The notes: a model not told the origin generated them from the sequence alone. 64,000 bases of DNA from Gammaproteobacteria bacterium (GCA_024275115.1 JAJRZT010000082.1:146069-210068), one strand, 5' to 3'; positions 43,936-54,011 are shown, counted from the stretch's first letter. A program made the numbers and translations.

Positions 43936-46041
43936 ATGGCAGGGCAAGCAGTTTCATTTGGGTGGTTTAAAAGAATAAATTATCAGGGGTTGGGTGCGCC
44001 AGTACTGCTTCTTGTGATGATAGCAATGATTATTGTGCCGCTGGCACCGATTGCGCTGGATGTTCTGTTTAGTTTTAACATTTCGTTGTCACTGATTGTG
44101 TTGCTGGTAACCGTTTACTCATTGCGGCCACTTGATTTTGCTTTATTCCCAACCATTTTGCTGATTACAACACTGTTGCGCCTGGCTTTAAATGTTGCTT
44201 CGACACGTATTGTGTTATTAGAAGGCCATACCGGGCCGGATGCTGCCGGGCAGGTTATTAAAGCCTTTGGTGAGTTTGTTATTGGTGGTAACTATGCGGT
44301 AGGTATTATTGTTTTCTCTATTTTAGTAATTATCAACTTTGTTGTTATTACCAAGGGTGCTACACGTATATCAGAAGTGAGTGCGCGTTTCACTTTGGAT
44401 GCGATGCCAGGCAAACAAATGGCAATCGATGCGGATTTAAATGCCGGCTTGATTGACCAGGATGAAGCGCGCACCCGTCGCCAGGAAATTTCAGATGAAG
44501 CAGAATTTTACGGTTCTATGGATGGTGCCAGTAAGTTTGTTCGTGGTGATGCGATTGCCGGTATTTTAATTTTATTTATAAATATTTTAGGTGGCTTATT
44601 AATTGGCGTGGGCCAGCATGACTTATCTTTTTCAGAGGCGGCAAGAAACTATACCTTGTTAACCATTGGTGATGGCCTGGTTGCACAAATTCCAGCATTA
44701 CTTTTATCAACAGCGGCGGGTATTATTACTACCCGTGTTTCAAGCTCACAGGATATGGGTAAGCAGGTTTTAAATCAGCTTTTTGCTAATCCGCGGTCGT
44801 TGGGTGTTACTGCTGGTATTTTAGGTTTAATGGGGGTGATCCCCGGTATGCCTAATTTTGCTTTTTTAACGCTGGCGGTTATTTGTGGTACAGGGGCTTA
44901 CTTTATTGCGCGCAAGAAACGCCTGAACGTTGCCGAAAAAACGCAACAGCAGCAACAGCAGGTGTCTAGCGATAAAGATGTTAAAGAACTCAGTTGGGAT
45001 GATGTTACCCCGCTTGATGCGATTGGGTTGGAAGTGGGCTACCGACTTATCCCCATGGTTGACAAAGCACAGGGCGGCCAGTTGATGAGTCGCATTAAAG
45101 GAGTGCGAAAAAAATTGTCACAGGAACTGGGTTTTCTGATTCCCGCAGTGCATATTCGTGACAATTTGGAACTTACCCCGACCGGTTATCGAATTACATT
45201 GCTCGGCGTCACCGTTGGTGAAGCAGAAATACAACCGGATAAAGAACTGGCGATTAATCCTGGGCAGGTCTTTGGTAGCTTGCAGGGGATTGAAACGACC
45301 GATCCGGCGTTTGGCCTGGATGCGATATGGATTGCAAACAATCAGCGCGACCAGGCACAAACACTGGGCTATACCGTGGTCGATCCCAATACGGTTATTG
45401 CCACTCATCTGAGCCAGTTGTTGCAGACCCATGCACATGAATTATTAGGCCATGAAGAAGTACAACAGCTACTGGATTTACTGGCCAAGTCGGCACCTAA
45501 ACTGGTTGAAAATTTAATTCCCGATACCCTGTCGCTAGGGGTGGTGGTTCGCGTATTACAAAACTTGCTCGAAGAAAATGTGCCTATTCGAGATATTCGT
45601 ACTATTGCCGAGACCTTGGCGGAGCATGCCGTGAAGAGTCAAGATGCTGACATTCTGACCGGAATGGTCAGAATTGCGCTAGGGCGGCTAATTGTCCAAC
45701 AAATCAATGGGATGGAACGCGAATTACCGGTCATCACACTCGACCCAACATTGGAACAGTTGTTGCATCAGTCTATACAGTCCACTGAAGGACTAGGCGG
45801 AGGTGTTGAGCCTGGTTTGGCAGAGCGCCTGCACAGTGCATTGGAAGAGTCGGCGCAGAAGCAGGAATTAGCAGGTCAACCCGCAATATTGCTGGTATCA
45901 GCGGCGCTTCGAACCATGCTGGCAAGGTTTGTAAAACATACGATTTCAGGTTTGCATGTATTGTCTTACAACGAAATACCAACGGATAAGCAAATAAAAA
46001 TTATTGCAACGGTTGGTCAAACTAACGAAATACCTGGCTAA
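43936..46041 (+). CDS. flhA: Flagellar export protein FlhA
   Basis: FHIPEP family sequence (PLDFALFPTILLITTLLRLALNVASTRIVL, DADLNAGLID). Confidence 0.97.
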   Translation: MAGQAVSFGWFKRINYQGLGAPVLLLVMIAMIIVPLAPIALDVLFSFNISLSLIVLLVTVYSLRPLDFALFPTILLITTLLRLALNVASTRIVLLEGHTGPDAAGQVIKAFGEFVIGGNYAVGIIVFSILVIINFVVITKGATRISEVSARFTLDAMPGKQMAIDADLNAGLIDQDEARTRRQEISDEAEFYGSMDGASKFVRGDAIAGILILFINILGGLLIGVGQHDLSFSEAARNYTLLTIGDGLVAQIPALLLSTAAGIITTRVSSSQDMGKQVLNQLFANPRSLGVTAGILGLMGVIPGMPNFAFLTLAVICGTGAYFIARKKRLNVAEKTQQQQQQVSSDKDVKELSWDDVTPLDAIGLEVGYRLIPMVDKAQGGQLMSRIKGVRKKLSQELGFLIPAVHIRDNLELTPTGYRITLLGVTVGEAEIQPDKELAINPGQVFGSLQGIETTDPAFGLDAIWIANNQRDQAQTLGYTVVDPNTVIATHLSQLLQTHAHELLGHEEVQQLLDLLAKSAPKLVENLIPDTLSLGVVVRVLQNLLEENVPIRDIRTIAETLAEHAVKSQDADILTGMVRIALGRLIVQQINGMERELPVITLDPTLEQLLHQSIQSTEGLGGGVEPGLAERLHSALEESAQKQELAGQPAILLVSAALRTMLARFVKHTISGLHVLSYNEIPTDKQIKIIATVGQTNEIPG

Positions 46042-46110
46042 TGAATAAATAACTAGTGAAAAAATAAAGGGTGAGTGAATTAAAATGTTTTACCTGGAGG
46101 CAACAGCAAA

Positions 46111-47556
46111 ATGAAAATAAAACGTTTCCATGCTGAGGATGTACGTACAACAATACGTAAAGTAAGAGACGCTTTAGGACCGGACGCAGTTATTTTGTCT
46201 AATAAACGAGTTGCTGATGGTGTCGAAATTGTTGCCGCGATTGATTACGATGAATCTTTAGTCGGGGGGATGGTTGCTCAAACAGATTCTATAACAGCCA
46301 CATCAGCAACAAAAGAGAGCCAACACAAAGAGAGCCAACACAAAGAGAGCCAACACAAAGAGAGCCAACACAAAGAGAGCCAACACAAAGAGAGCCAACA
46401 CAAAGAGAGCCAACACAAAGAGAGCCGTCCGTCATCCGAAAAATCTTTAAGACAGCAGGCATCTGATGATGTGCGTTATAGCCGTAATATTCCAGCTTCT
46501 CAACCGGCTGCACGAACCGAAGCCCCCGTTGTTAATAAAGCTCCCGTTGTTAATAAAACCCCCATTGTCAATAAAAACAGTTCTGCTCAACCGGCTTCGA
46601 AAGCGCAGGATTTATCAGACGTTCAAAATGAAATAAAATCACTGCGTGGTTTACTTCTCAACCAGTTGTCCGGTATGGCGTGGGAATCAGAATCTAAATA
46701 TCACCCAACACGTACCCGTTTATTGCAGCGTTTGATTGCACTGGGTTTAAGCCCTGTACTATCTAAGAAGCTTTGTGAAGAAGTGGATGAAACAAAAGAA
46801 TTTGATGTTATGTGGCGACATGCCCTGGGTATTTTGTCGCATAAGTTACCGGTAATTGATAACGGTGTTCTAAAAACAGGTGGGGTGATGGCCCTGGTCG
46901 GGCCAACGGGTGTTGGTAAAACAACAACCATTGCAAAACTGGCAGCGCGCTATGTTTTACAGCATGGCAAAGACAGTGTTGGCCTGATTACAACGGATAA
47001 TTTCAGAGTTGCGGCGCATGAGCAGTTAAGAAGTTATGCACGTATTTTAGGGGTGCCATTACGGGTTGCCATTGATAAAGATGAACTGAATGATGCACTT
47101 TACGATTTACGGCATAAAAAATTAGTATTAATTGATACAGCCGGCGTGAGTTTGCAGGACTCGCAGTTACGTGAACAACTTGACTTATTAAACAGCGGCG
47201 CAAAAACCATCCATATGTTTTTGGCATTGGCAGCAAATACACAACGTAGCGTGTTGAATGATGTTGTTACCACCTTTAAACAATCGAAACTTGATGGCTG
47301 TATCCTGACTAAAGTGGACGAAACAACCAGCCTGGGTGGTGTTATTTCAGTTGCTGCGGAACATGATTTAGCTATTTCTTATTTTTGTGATGGTCAAAAG
47401 GTACCTGACGATTTGCATATTGCGCGTGCACACAATCTGGTGAGTAAAAGTGTTGCCATTATGCAAAGAATTACCATGGCTGCTCAGCAAGGTTTATCCA
47501 GTGAACATTCAATGACATTAACGGTTAATGGGATGGTTGCTCATGCTCATGGCTGA
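46111..47556 (+). CDS. flhF: Flagellar biosynthesis GTPase FlhF
   Basis: SRP-type GTPase (GPTGVGKTTTIAKLAARY), N-term FlhF B domain with repeats. Confidence 0.95.
   Translation: MKIKRFHAEDVRTTIRKVRDALGPDAVILSNKRVADGVEIVAAIDYDESLVGGMVAQTDSITATSATKESQHKESQHKESQHKESQHKESQHKESQHKESQHKESRPSSEKSLRQQASDDVRYSRNIPASQPAARTEAPVVNKAPVVNKTPIVNKNSSAQPASKAQDLSDVQNEIKSLRGLLLNQLSGMAWESESKYHPTRTRLLQRLIALGLSPVLSKKLCEEVDETKEFDVMWRHALGILSHKLPVIDNGVLKTGGVMALVGPTGVGKTTTIAKLAARYVLQHGKDSVGLITTDNFRVAAHEQLRSYARILGVPLRVAIDKDELNDALYDLRHKKLVLIDTAGVSLQDSQLREQLDLLNSGAKTIHMFLALAANTQRSVLNDVVTTFKQSKLDGCILTKVDETTSLGGVISVAAEHDLAISYFCDGQKVPDDLHIARAHNLVSKSVAIMQRITMAAQQGLSSEHSMTLTVNGMVAHAHG
46312..46426 (+). repeat. Perfect 15-bp in-frame tandem repeat (CAACACAAAGAGAGC, 7 full copies plus a leading partial) encoding (ESQHK)n in FlhF
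   Basis: Copies 46321-46425 are identical; preceded by aaagagagc. Confidence 0.98.
46522..46575 (+). repeat. 18-bp x3 degenerate in-frame repeat encoding (A/T)P(V/I)VNK in FlhF
   Basis: gccCCCGTTGTTAATAAA / gctCCCGTTGTTAATAAA / accCCCATTGTCAATAAA. Confidence 0.9.
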
Positions 47557-48433
47557 AGCACAAAACATGTATCAGACAGCTGGGATCCAGACAATGCAAA
47601 AATCGCACCCTGTACGTGTTATTACAGTAACAAGTGGAAAAGGCGGTGTGGGTAAAACAAATGTATCGGCTAATTTGGCCATTGCATTATCAAATTTGGG
47701 AAAGAAAGTACTCATCATGGATGCCGATTTAGGTTTGGGTAATATTGATGTGTTGCTTGGCTTGCACCCAAAATATACATTAGAAAGTGTTATTCAAGGT
47801 GAACATACTTTAGATGAAGTCATGATTAATGGCCCAAGTGGTTTAAAGGTGATACCAGCAGCATCCGGTATAAAAAATATGGCCGAGCTCAGTTCGAATC
47901 AGCATGCCGGTATTATTCAGGCTTTTAGTCAGATTAATCAGGACATTGATGTTCTTATTATTGATACTGCCGCAGGTATTGCCGACAGTGTGGTGAGTTT
48001 TGCCTGTGCCGCACAGGAAGTGCTGGTTGTGGTTTGTGATGAGCCTGCATCTATTACTGATGCCTACGCACTGATTAAATTGTTGCATAAAGAATACGGG
48101 CTGTTTCGATTCAGAATTTTAGCTAACATGGTTAAAAGCGTGCAAAAAGGTCGGGAAGTTTACGATAAATTAGTAAAAGTAACGGATCGCTTTTTAGACG
48201 TTGCGCTGGAATTCAGCGGCTCGGTACCATATGACGAATCAGTACTTAAAGCGATAAGAAAACAACGCGCGGTGGTTGAAGCGTTTCCACGCAGTCAGGC
48301 TGCCGTATCGTATAAACAGATTGCAGAAAAAACAATCCGTTGGCCCATACCTAAAACAGCAAATGGTCATCTGGAATTTTTTGTAGAACGACTTATTCAG
48401 GGAAATACATTAAAAGCGGGGATAAATTCATGA
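47528..48433 (+). CDS. fleN: MinD-like ATPase FleN/FlhG (flagellar number regulator)
   Basis: VTSGKGGVGKTNVSANLAIAL; follows flhF; true start probably an internal ATG, e.g. MAEAQN or MYQTAG. Confidence 0.93.
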   Translation: MGWLLMLMAEAQNMYQTAGIQTMQKSHPVRVITVTSGKGGVGKTNVSANLAIALSNLGKKVLIMDADLGLGNIDVLLGLHPKYTLESVIQGEHTLDEVMINGPSGLKVIPAASGIKNMAELSSNQHAGIIQAFSQINQDIDVLIIDTAAGIADSVVSFACAAQEVLVVVCDEPASITDAYALIKLLHKEYGLFRFRILANMVKSVQKGREVYDKLVKVTDRFLDVALEFSGSVPYDESVLKAIRKQRAVVEAFPRSQAAVSYKQIAEKTIRWPIPKTANGHLEFFVERLIQGNTLKAGINS

Positions 48434-49170
48434 ATGGACTAGCAATGTATGCAGCGACACAGCCAACCGTTGAGCCTAATGATCTTGTTACACAGCATGC
48501 TTCATTAGTAAAAAGAATTGGCTGTCATTTAATAAATCGCCTGCCAGCCAGTGTGCAGTTAGAAGATTTAATTCAGGCCGGTATGATTGGTTTACTAGAA
48601 GCCTCGCGCAATTATGATGCAGGCCAGGGTGCCAGTTTTGAAACTTATGCCGGTATTCGAATTCGCGGCTCCATGCTAGATGAAATACGCAAAAATGACT
48701 GGGCTCCCCGTTCTGTTCACCGTAAAGCACGCGAGGTTGCAGCGGCTGTACGTAACATTGAGCATGAATTTGGACGTGACGCGCGGGACACAGAAATTGC
48801 TGAAACATTGGGTATGTCTTTAAAAGAATATTACAAAATTCTTCAGGATAACAGTTACCATAAGATTTTAAGCTTTGAAGACATGGGCAGCGGTGAAGAT
48901 TCCATGTTGGATAATGTGAGCAACTATGATCCCAGTATCCTCGACGGATTACAGCGTGATGATGTTCGTCGTATTGTATCCGGTGCCATAGCTGGGTTGC
49001 CAGAACGTGAGCGTTTAGTGATGGCACTTTATTATGATGAAGAGCTTAATTTACGTGAAATTGGTGCTGTTATGGGTGTGAGTGAGTCGCGTGTTAGTCA
49101 AATTCACAGCCAGGCCGTTATTCGTTTGCAGGCGCGTATGTCAAACAGAGGGGAAGCAGAAAAATTATAG
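48430..49170 (+). CDS. fliA: RNA polymerase sigma-28 factor FliA
   Basis: LEDLIQAGMIGLLEASRNYDAGQGASFETYAGIRIRGSMLDEIRKNDWAPRSVHRKAR. Confidence 0.97.
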   Translation: MNGLAMYAATQPTVEPNDLVTQHASLVKRIGCHLINRLPASVQLEDLIQAGMIGLLEASRNYDAGQGASFETYAGIRIRGSMLDEIRKNDWAPRSVHRKAREVAAAVRNIEHEFGRDARDTEIAETLGMSLKEYYKILQDNSYHKILSFEDMGSGEDSMLDNVSNYDPSILDGLQRDDVRRIVSGAIAGLPERERLVMALYYDEELNLREIGAVMGVSESRVSQIHSQAVIRLQARMSNRGEAEKL

Positions 49171-49370
49171 ATTGCGGAATACACGTTGAAACTGTGATTT
49201 ATTCCCAACTATAAAATACGCCTTCCCCTAAATCTCTTGAGTCTTTTCCTCCCTTTTTTGCGCATATAGCTGTAAAGCCTTTTGTAGCATGCTGAATGTT
49301 CAAAATGCATCAGAAAACCATCGCAACTAAATAATAATTCCTAAAATTACAATTTATTCTCACTTTCTGC

Positions 49371-49398
49371 TTAAGTTCTTCCTGGTTCTGGCCGATAA
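49371..49398 (+). promoter_or_regulatory. Candidate sigma-28 (FliA) promoter upstream of cheY
   Basis: TTAAGTTC ... GCCGATAA with perfect -10 (TAAG-N15-GCCGATAA), about 95 bp before cheY, directly after fliA. Confidence 0.7.
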
Positions 49399-49492
49399 AG
49401 GTAACGAATATCACTGGAATTAATTGTGTAATTTCAGTGAATAAGCCAAAGAAAAGAAGATCTTTTCTATATAGCTCATTTGGAGGGACGCT

Positions 49493-49885
49493 GTGGCTAT
49501 TGATAAAAAAATGAAAATATTAATTGTTGATGATTTTTCAACAATGCGCCGTATTATTAAAAATTTACTCCGTGATTTAGGCTTTACCAATACGGAAGAA
49601 GCCGATGATGGTACGACTGCCTTACCGATGTTGCAAACCGGAAAATTTGATTTTTTGGTCACGGATTGGAATATGCCCGGTATGCAGGGTATTGACCTGC
49701 TAAAACATGTACGTGCTGATGAAAAATTATCGTCGATGCCGGTGTTAATGGTAACCGCAGAGCAAAAGCGTGAACAAATTGTTGAAGCAGCTCAGGCGGG
49801 TGTCAATGGTTACATTGTAAAACCGTTTACTGCGCAAACACTAAAAGAAAAACTCGACAAGATATTTGAACGTATAGAAGGGTAG
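49493..49885 (+). CDS. cheY: Chemotaxis response regulator CheY
   Basis: [40 protein letters not shown]. Confidence 0.97.
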   Translation: MAIDKKMKILIVDDFSTMRRIIKNLLRDLGFTNTEEADDGTTALPMLQTGKFDFLVTDWNMPGMQGIDLLKHVRADEKLSSMPVLMVTAEQKREQIVEAAQAGVNGYIVKPFTAQTLKEKLDKIFERIEG

Positions 49886-49888
49886 GGG

Positions 49889-50638
49889 TTGTTTATGGAG
49901 CAACAACAGAATTTGCTATCCACAGAGAATATCGCAAAAGTTAAAAATCTTTTAGCGAGTATGGAAGCAGGTGATCTTGAAAAATCACAGGAATGTTTTG
50001 ATGAGCTGGCAGAAATGCGTGAAAGTGAGTTATACCAGGAAATTGGTAAATTAACGCGTGAACTGCATGACTCAATCAATACTTTTGGGTTGGATGATCG
50101 CTTGACCGATATTGCAGAAGACGAAATTCCAGATGCACGGCAGCGTTTAGCGCATGTTATTACCATGACGGATGAAGCCGCGAATAATACACTGACGGCT
50201 GTTGAAGAGTCCATGCCGCTATGTGAGCAGGTTATAAGTGTAACACGCAGCGTGGAAAACGAGTGGCAGCGGTTTTCAAATAGAGAACTTAATGTCGATG
50301 AATTTAAAAAACTGAGTAAAGAACTAAAAAGTTACTTTGAAATAAATTCAAGCAGTGCGATAAAGATTAATGAACACTTGAATAATGTGCTAATGGCACA
50401 GGGTTTTCAGGACTTAACCAGTCAAATTATAAAGCGAGTGATTTCTTTAGTTGAAGAAGTTGAGATAAGCATGGTCAGTATTATTCAACTTGCGGGTTCT
50501 CGGCCAAATAGTAATAAAGAAACTAAAGACAAAGAGAACAGTAAACTGGAAGGGCCTGTTATTCCAGGCCTGGAAGCATCTGGTACTGTGTCAGGCCAGG
50601 ATGAAGTTGATGATTTACTTTCAAGTTTAGGATTTTAA
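49889..50638 (+). CDS. cheZ: CheY phosphatase CheZ
   Basis: MAQGFQDLTSQIIKRV active site and C-terminal QDEVDDLLSSLGF. Confidence 0.96.
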   Translation: MFMEQQQNLLSTENIAKVKNLLASMEAGDLEKSQECFDELAEMRESELYQEIGKLTRELHDSINTFGLDDRLTDIAEDEIPDARQRLAHVITMTDEAANNTLTAVEESMPLCEQVISVTRSVENEWQRFSNRELNVDEFKKLSKELKSYFEINSSSAIKINEHLNNVLMAQGFQDLTSQIIKRVISLVEEVEISMVSIIQLAGSRPNSNKETKDKENSKLEGPVIPGLEASGTVSGQDEVDDLLSSLGF

Positions 50639-50649
50639 GGACGGCAGTC

Positions 50650-52824
50650 GTGGATGATGAACTACTAGAAGATTTTTTAATTGAAGCGGGTGAAATTCTC
50701 GAACGCTTAAATGAAGAACTTGTTGAGCTTGAGAACTCACCTGATGATATGGAATTGTTAAATTCTATATTTCGTGGCTTTCATACAATAAAAGGCGGCG
50801 CAGGGTTTTTAGCCATTGATCCTATGGTAGCCGTTTGCCATCGTGCTGAAGATGTTTTTAATATGGTGCGTAATGGTGAGAGGGAAATTAATACTCGTTT
50901 AATGGATACCATTTTACCGGTGCTCGATGTACTTAATGACCAATTTGATGCATTGCGCGCAGGTAATGAAACGGAAGCGGTCGAGCCGGAGTTACTTGCA
51001 GCATTAGATAGCATTATTAAAGGGGAGGCAGCCGCTGAGCCCGCAGCAGAGGAAGCCAGTGACACCAGTAATGCACAAAGTGATGACGCACTCGTTGGTG
51101 GTGCTGAAGATATTACCGACGATGAATTTAATGTTTTATTAGATGCGTTAGATGGAAAAGAAGCACCCGCAGTGGCGGTAGAAAATTCAGCCGATGAAGA
51201 CGACGATGACTTGTTTGGTATGGATGATGATACCAGTAGTGCTAATTCAGATGAAATCAGTGGAGACGAATTTGAGGCGTTATTAGATCAAATCCATGGC
51301 GATGGTTCAATCAATGCTAGCAGTGTTGAAAAGCCAGAAACAAAACCGGAATCTGCTGCACCTGGAAACGATGCTGTCAGTGATTCCATGAAGCCGACGA
51401 ATGATGAGATCAGTGATGATGAATTTGAATCACTTTTAGACGACTTGCACGGTGCCGGTAAAATTAACACCACAAACGCGGTAGAAAAAAACACAGCCGA
51501 TAAACTGGCACCGGCACCTAAAGCTGAAAAGCCAGCTGCAAAAAAAGCCAGTGCGCCTAAGCCAGAGGCAAAACCCAAGCCAGAGGCTAAATCCAAACCA
51601 GCAGAAAAGCCAAAAGCAGCCGATAAGCCTAAACCAGCGGCAGCAAAAGATACAAAACAGCCTGTTGAAACATCGGTGCGCGTCGATACTGCCCGCCTGG
51701 ATGAAATTATGAATATGGTTGGTGAACTGGTGCTTGTGCGTAATCGGTTAACGAGACTTGGTTCCATGATTGGTGGCGAAGAAATGTCGAAGGCCGTAGC
51801 CAACCTGGATTTGGTAACAGCGGATCTGCAACTGTCGGTTATGAAAACTCGAATGCAGCCAATTAAAAAAGTATTTGGGCGCTTCCCACGAGTGGTAAGA
51901 GATTTAGCACGTACTCTGAAAAAAGAAATTCGTCTGGAAATGATGGGCGAAGATACCGACCTGGATAAGAATTTGGTTGAAGCTCTGGCCGATCCTTTAG
52001 TGCATCTTGTACGTAACTCAGTTGACCATGGTATTGAAATGCCTGATGACCGGGTTGCGGCCGGTAAAGAGAGACAGGGTGCAGTTATTTTATCCGCATC
52101 ACAGGAAGGTGATCACATTTTATTATCAATCGAAGATGATGGCAAAGGGATGGATGCCGATGTACTGCGTAATATTGCGGTTGAACGCGGTATGTTTGAC
52201 AAAGATGCTGCAGCAAGAATTGATGACCATGAAGCCTATAACCTGATTTTTGAACCGGGTTTTTCAACGAAAAAAGAAATTTCTGATATTTCCGGTCGTG
52301 GTGTGGGAATGGACGTTGTTAAAACCAGTATTACCCAGCTTAATGGTTCGGTTGAAGTGCATTCTCAATGGGGTAAAGGTAGTCGAATAGAAATTAAAGT
52401 ACCGCTTACCCTCGCTATTATGTCGACCTTAATGGTAAGGCTAGGCGAGCAAATGTTTGCCTTGCCTTTAGTTAATGTTAATGAAATTTTTCATCTTGAC
52501 TTGACTAAAACAAATATTATGGATGGTCAGTTGGTCACCATTGTTCGGGAAAGGACACTGCCTTTATTCTATTTAAAGCGCTGGTTAGTCAAAGATGAAG
52601 CGGGAGCCGAACTTCCAAAAGACGGCCATGTTGTTGTTGTGTCGATTGGTACACAAAAAGTTTGTTTTCTGGTGGATGAGTTAATTGGTCAGGAAGAAGT
52701 TGTGATTAAACCACTGGGAGCCCTTTTACAGGGGCTTTCTGGACTTGCCGGAGCAACAATAACCGGTGATGGTGGCATTGCCATTATTCTTGATGTGCCC
52801 GGTTTAATGAAACGTTATGTGTAA
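50650..52824 (+). CDS. cheA: Chemotaxis histidine kinase CheA
   Basis: Hpt (FHTIKGGAGFL), dimerisation (VRVDTARLDEIMNMVGELV), HATPase (HLVRNSVDHGIE), CheW-like C-term. Confidence 0.97.
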   Translation: MDDELLEDFLIEAGEILERLNEELVELENSPDDMELLNSIFRGFHTIKGGAGFLAIDPMVAVCHRAEDVFNMVRNGEREINTRLMDTILPVLDVLNDQFDALRAGNETEAVEPELLAALDSIIKGEAAAEPAAEEASDTSNAQSDDALVGGAEDITDDEFNVLLDALDGKEAPAVAVENSADEDDDDLFGMDDDTSSANSDEISGDEFEALLDQIHGDGSINASSVEKPETKPESAAPGNDAVSDSMKPTNDEISDDEFESLLDDLHGAGKINTTNAVEKNTADKLAPAPKAEKPAAKKASAPKPEAKPKPEAKSKPAEKPKAADKPKPAAAKDTKQPVETSVRVDTARLDEIMNMVGELVLVRNRLTRLGSMIGGEEMSKAVANLDLVTADLQLSVMKTRMQPIKKVFGRFPRVVRDLARTLKKEIRLEMMGEDTDLDKNLVEALADPLVHLVRNSVDHGIEMPDDRVAAGKERQGAVILSASQEGDHILLSIEDDGKGMDADVLRNIAVERGMFDKDAAARIDDHEAYNLIFEPGFSTKKEISDISGRGVGMDVVKTSITQLNGSVEVHSQWGKGSRIEIKVPLTLAIMSTLMVRLGEQMFALPLVNVNEIFHLDLTKTNIMDGQLVTIVRERTLPLFYLKRWLVKDEAGAELPKDGHVVVVSIGTQKVCFLVDELIGQEEVVIKPLGALLQGLSGLAGATITGDGGIAIILDVPGLMKRYV

Positions 52825-52916
52825 CGGGCTGTTGTTATGCAAAATACTTTTTGCATGTTAATACAGTCAGTTGTTTTAATCAGAATTATGGAATAAATGA
52901 GTGGTGAGGGTATTAA

Positions 52917-54011
52917 ATGGCAATTCGTGTTTTAGTCGTTGATGATTCAGGTTTTTTTAGACGTCGTGTAAAAGAAATACTTGAGTCGGACCCAATGCTT
53001 GATGTCGTTGGGCTTGCTGAAAATGGTGAGCAGGCGATAGAAGCCGTTAAAAATTTAAAACCCGATGTAGTGACAATGGATATAGAAATGCCGATTATGG
53101 ATGGCATCACTGCAACACGTAAAATAATGCAGGCAACTCCCACGCCGATTATTATGTTTTCTTCATTAACAACCGATGGTGCCAAAGCGACTTTAGACGC
53201 TTTAGATGCAGGTGCGATTGATTTTCTTCCTAAGCGTTTTGAAGATATTTCAAAAGATAAAGAGGAAGCAAAAAAATTACTTTGCCAGCGTGTTAAAGAC
53301 CTGGGGAGTGGTCGCCCCGTTGCTAAAAATAATTCGAGCGCGTCTGCTGTGGTTAGCAGAACAGCTATTGTTGGTAGTAAACAAAAAAGCGAAAGCGCAG
53401 CGGTATCTACTCCACGATTAACAGTAAAAGAGAACCTGTCAACAAAAATAAAACTGGTTGCTATTGGCACATCCACCGGTGGGCCGGTGGCATTGCAAAA
53501 AGTACTGATAGAATTGCCGGCAAATTTTCCTGTGCCAGTGGTTGTTATTCAGCATATGCCGGGTAGTTTTACAGGGGCTTTTTCTGAACGGCTGGATCAG
53601 CAATGTAAGATACATGTAAAGGAAGCGGAATCCGGCGACAAGTTGCAAGCCGGTGTGGCTTATATTGCCCCGGGTGGCAAGCAAATGATTGTGGAAAAAA
53701 TCGCTGGTCAGTTGTCATTGAGAATTGTTGATGAAATTCCAAATCAGACTTACAAACCTTCTGTTGATGTGACTTATGCATCAATTAATAAAGTTGTGCC
53801 AGCGAATACCTTAGCCGTTATCTTAACAGGAATGGGTGCGGATGGTTGTAAAGGTGCAACACTATTGCATCAGTCAGGTTCGATTATATGGGCACAAGAT
53901 GAAAATAGTTGTGTTGTTTATGGTATGCCCGCAGCCATAGTGGATGCCGGGATTGCGGAAAAAATTATGGATGTCAGTAAAGTAGGTGCAAGTATCGTCA
54001 AGCGAGTGTGA
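52917..54011 (+). CDS. cheB: Chemotaxis protein-glutamate methylesterase CheB
   Basis: REC plus methylesterase (GTSTGGPVALQKVL, QHMPGSFT, LTGMGADG). Confidence 0.97.
   Translation: MAIRVLVVDDSGFFRRRVKEILESDPMLDVVGLAENGEQAIEAVKNLKPDVVTMDIEMPIMDGITATRKIMQATPTPIIMFSSLTTDGAKATLDALDAGAIDFLPKRFEDISKDKEEAKKLLCQRVKDLGSGRPVAKNNSSASAVVSRTAIVGSKQKSESAAVSTPRLTVKENLSTKIKLVAIGTSTGGPVALQKVLIELPANFPVPVVVIQHMPGSFTGAFSERLDQQCKIHVKEAESGDKLQAGVAYIAPGGKQMIVEKIAGQLSLRIVDEIPNQTYKPSVDVTYASINKVVPANTLAVILTGMGADGCKGATLLHQSGSIIWAQDENSCVVYGMPAAIVDAGIAEKIMDVSKVGASIVKRV

Noticed and set aside
46312-46426. Possible CRISPR-like array
   Set aside because: Units are contiguous with no spacers and lie in frame inside flhF
46289-46513. 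Minus-strand ORF of repeated LCVGS units
   Set aside because: Antisense image of the 15-bp repeat in flhF; the plus-strand FlhF reading is clearly the coding one
51288-51803. 171-aa minus-strand ORF opposite cheA
   Set aside because: Low-complexity antisense of the Ala/Lys/Pro linker; no RBS or family signal
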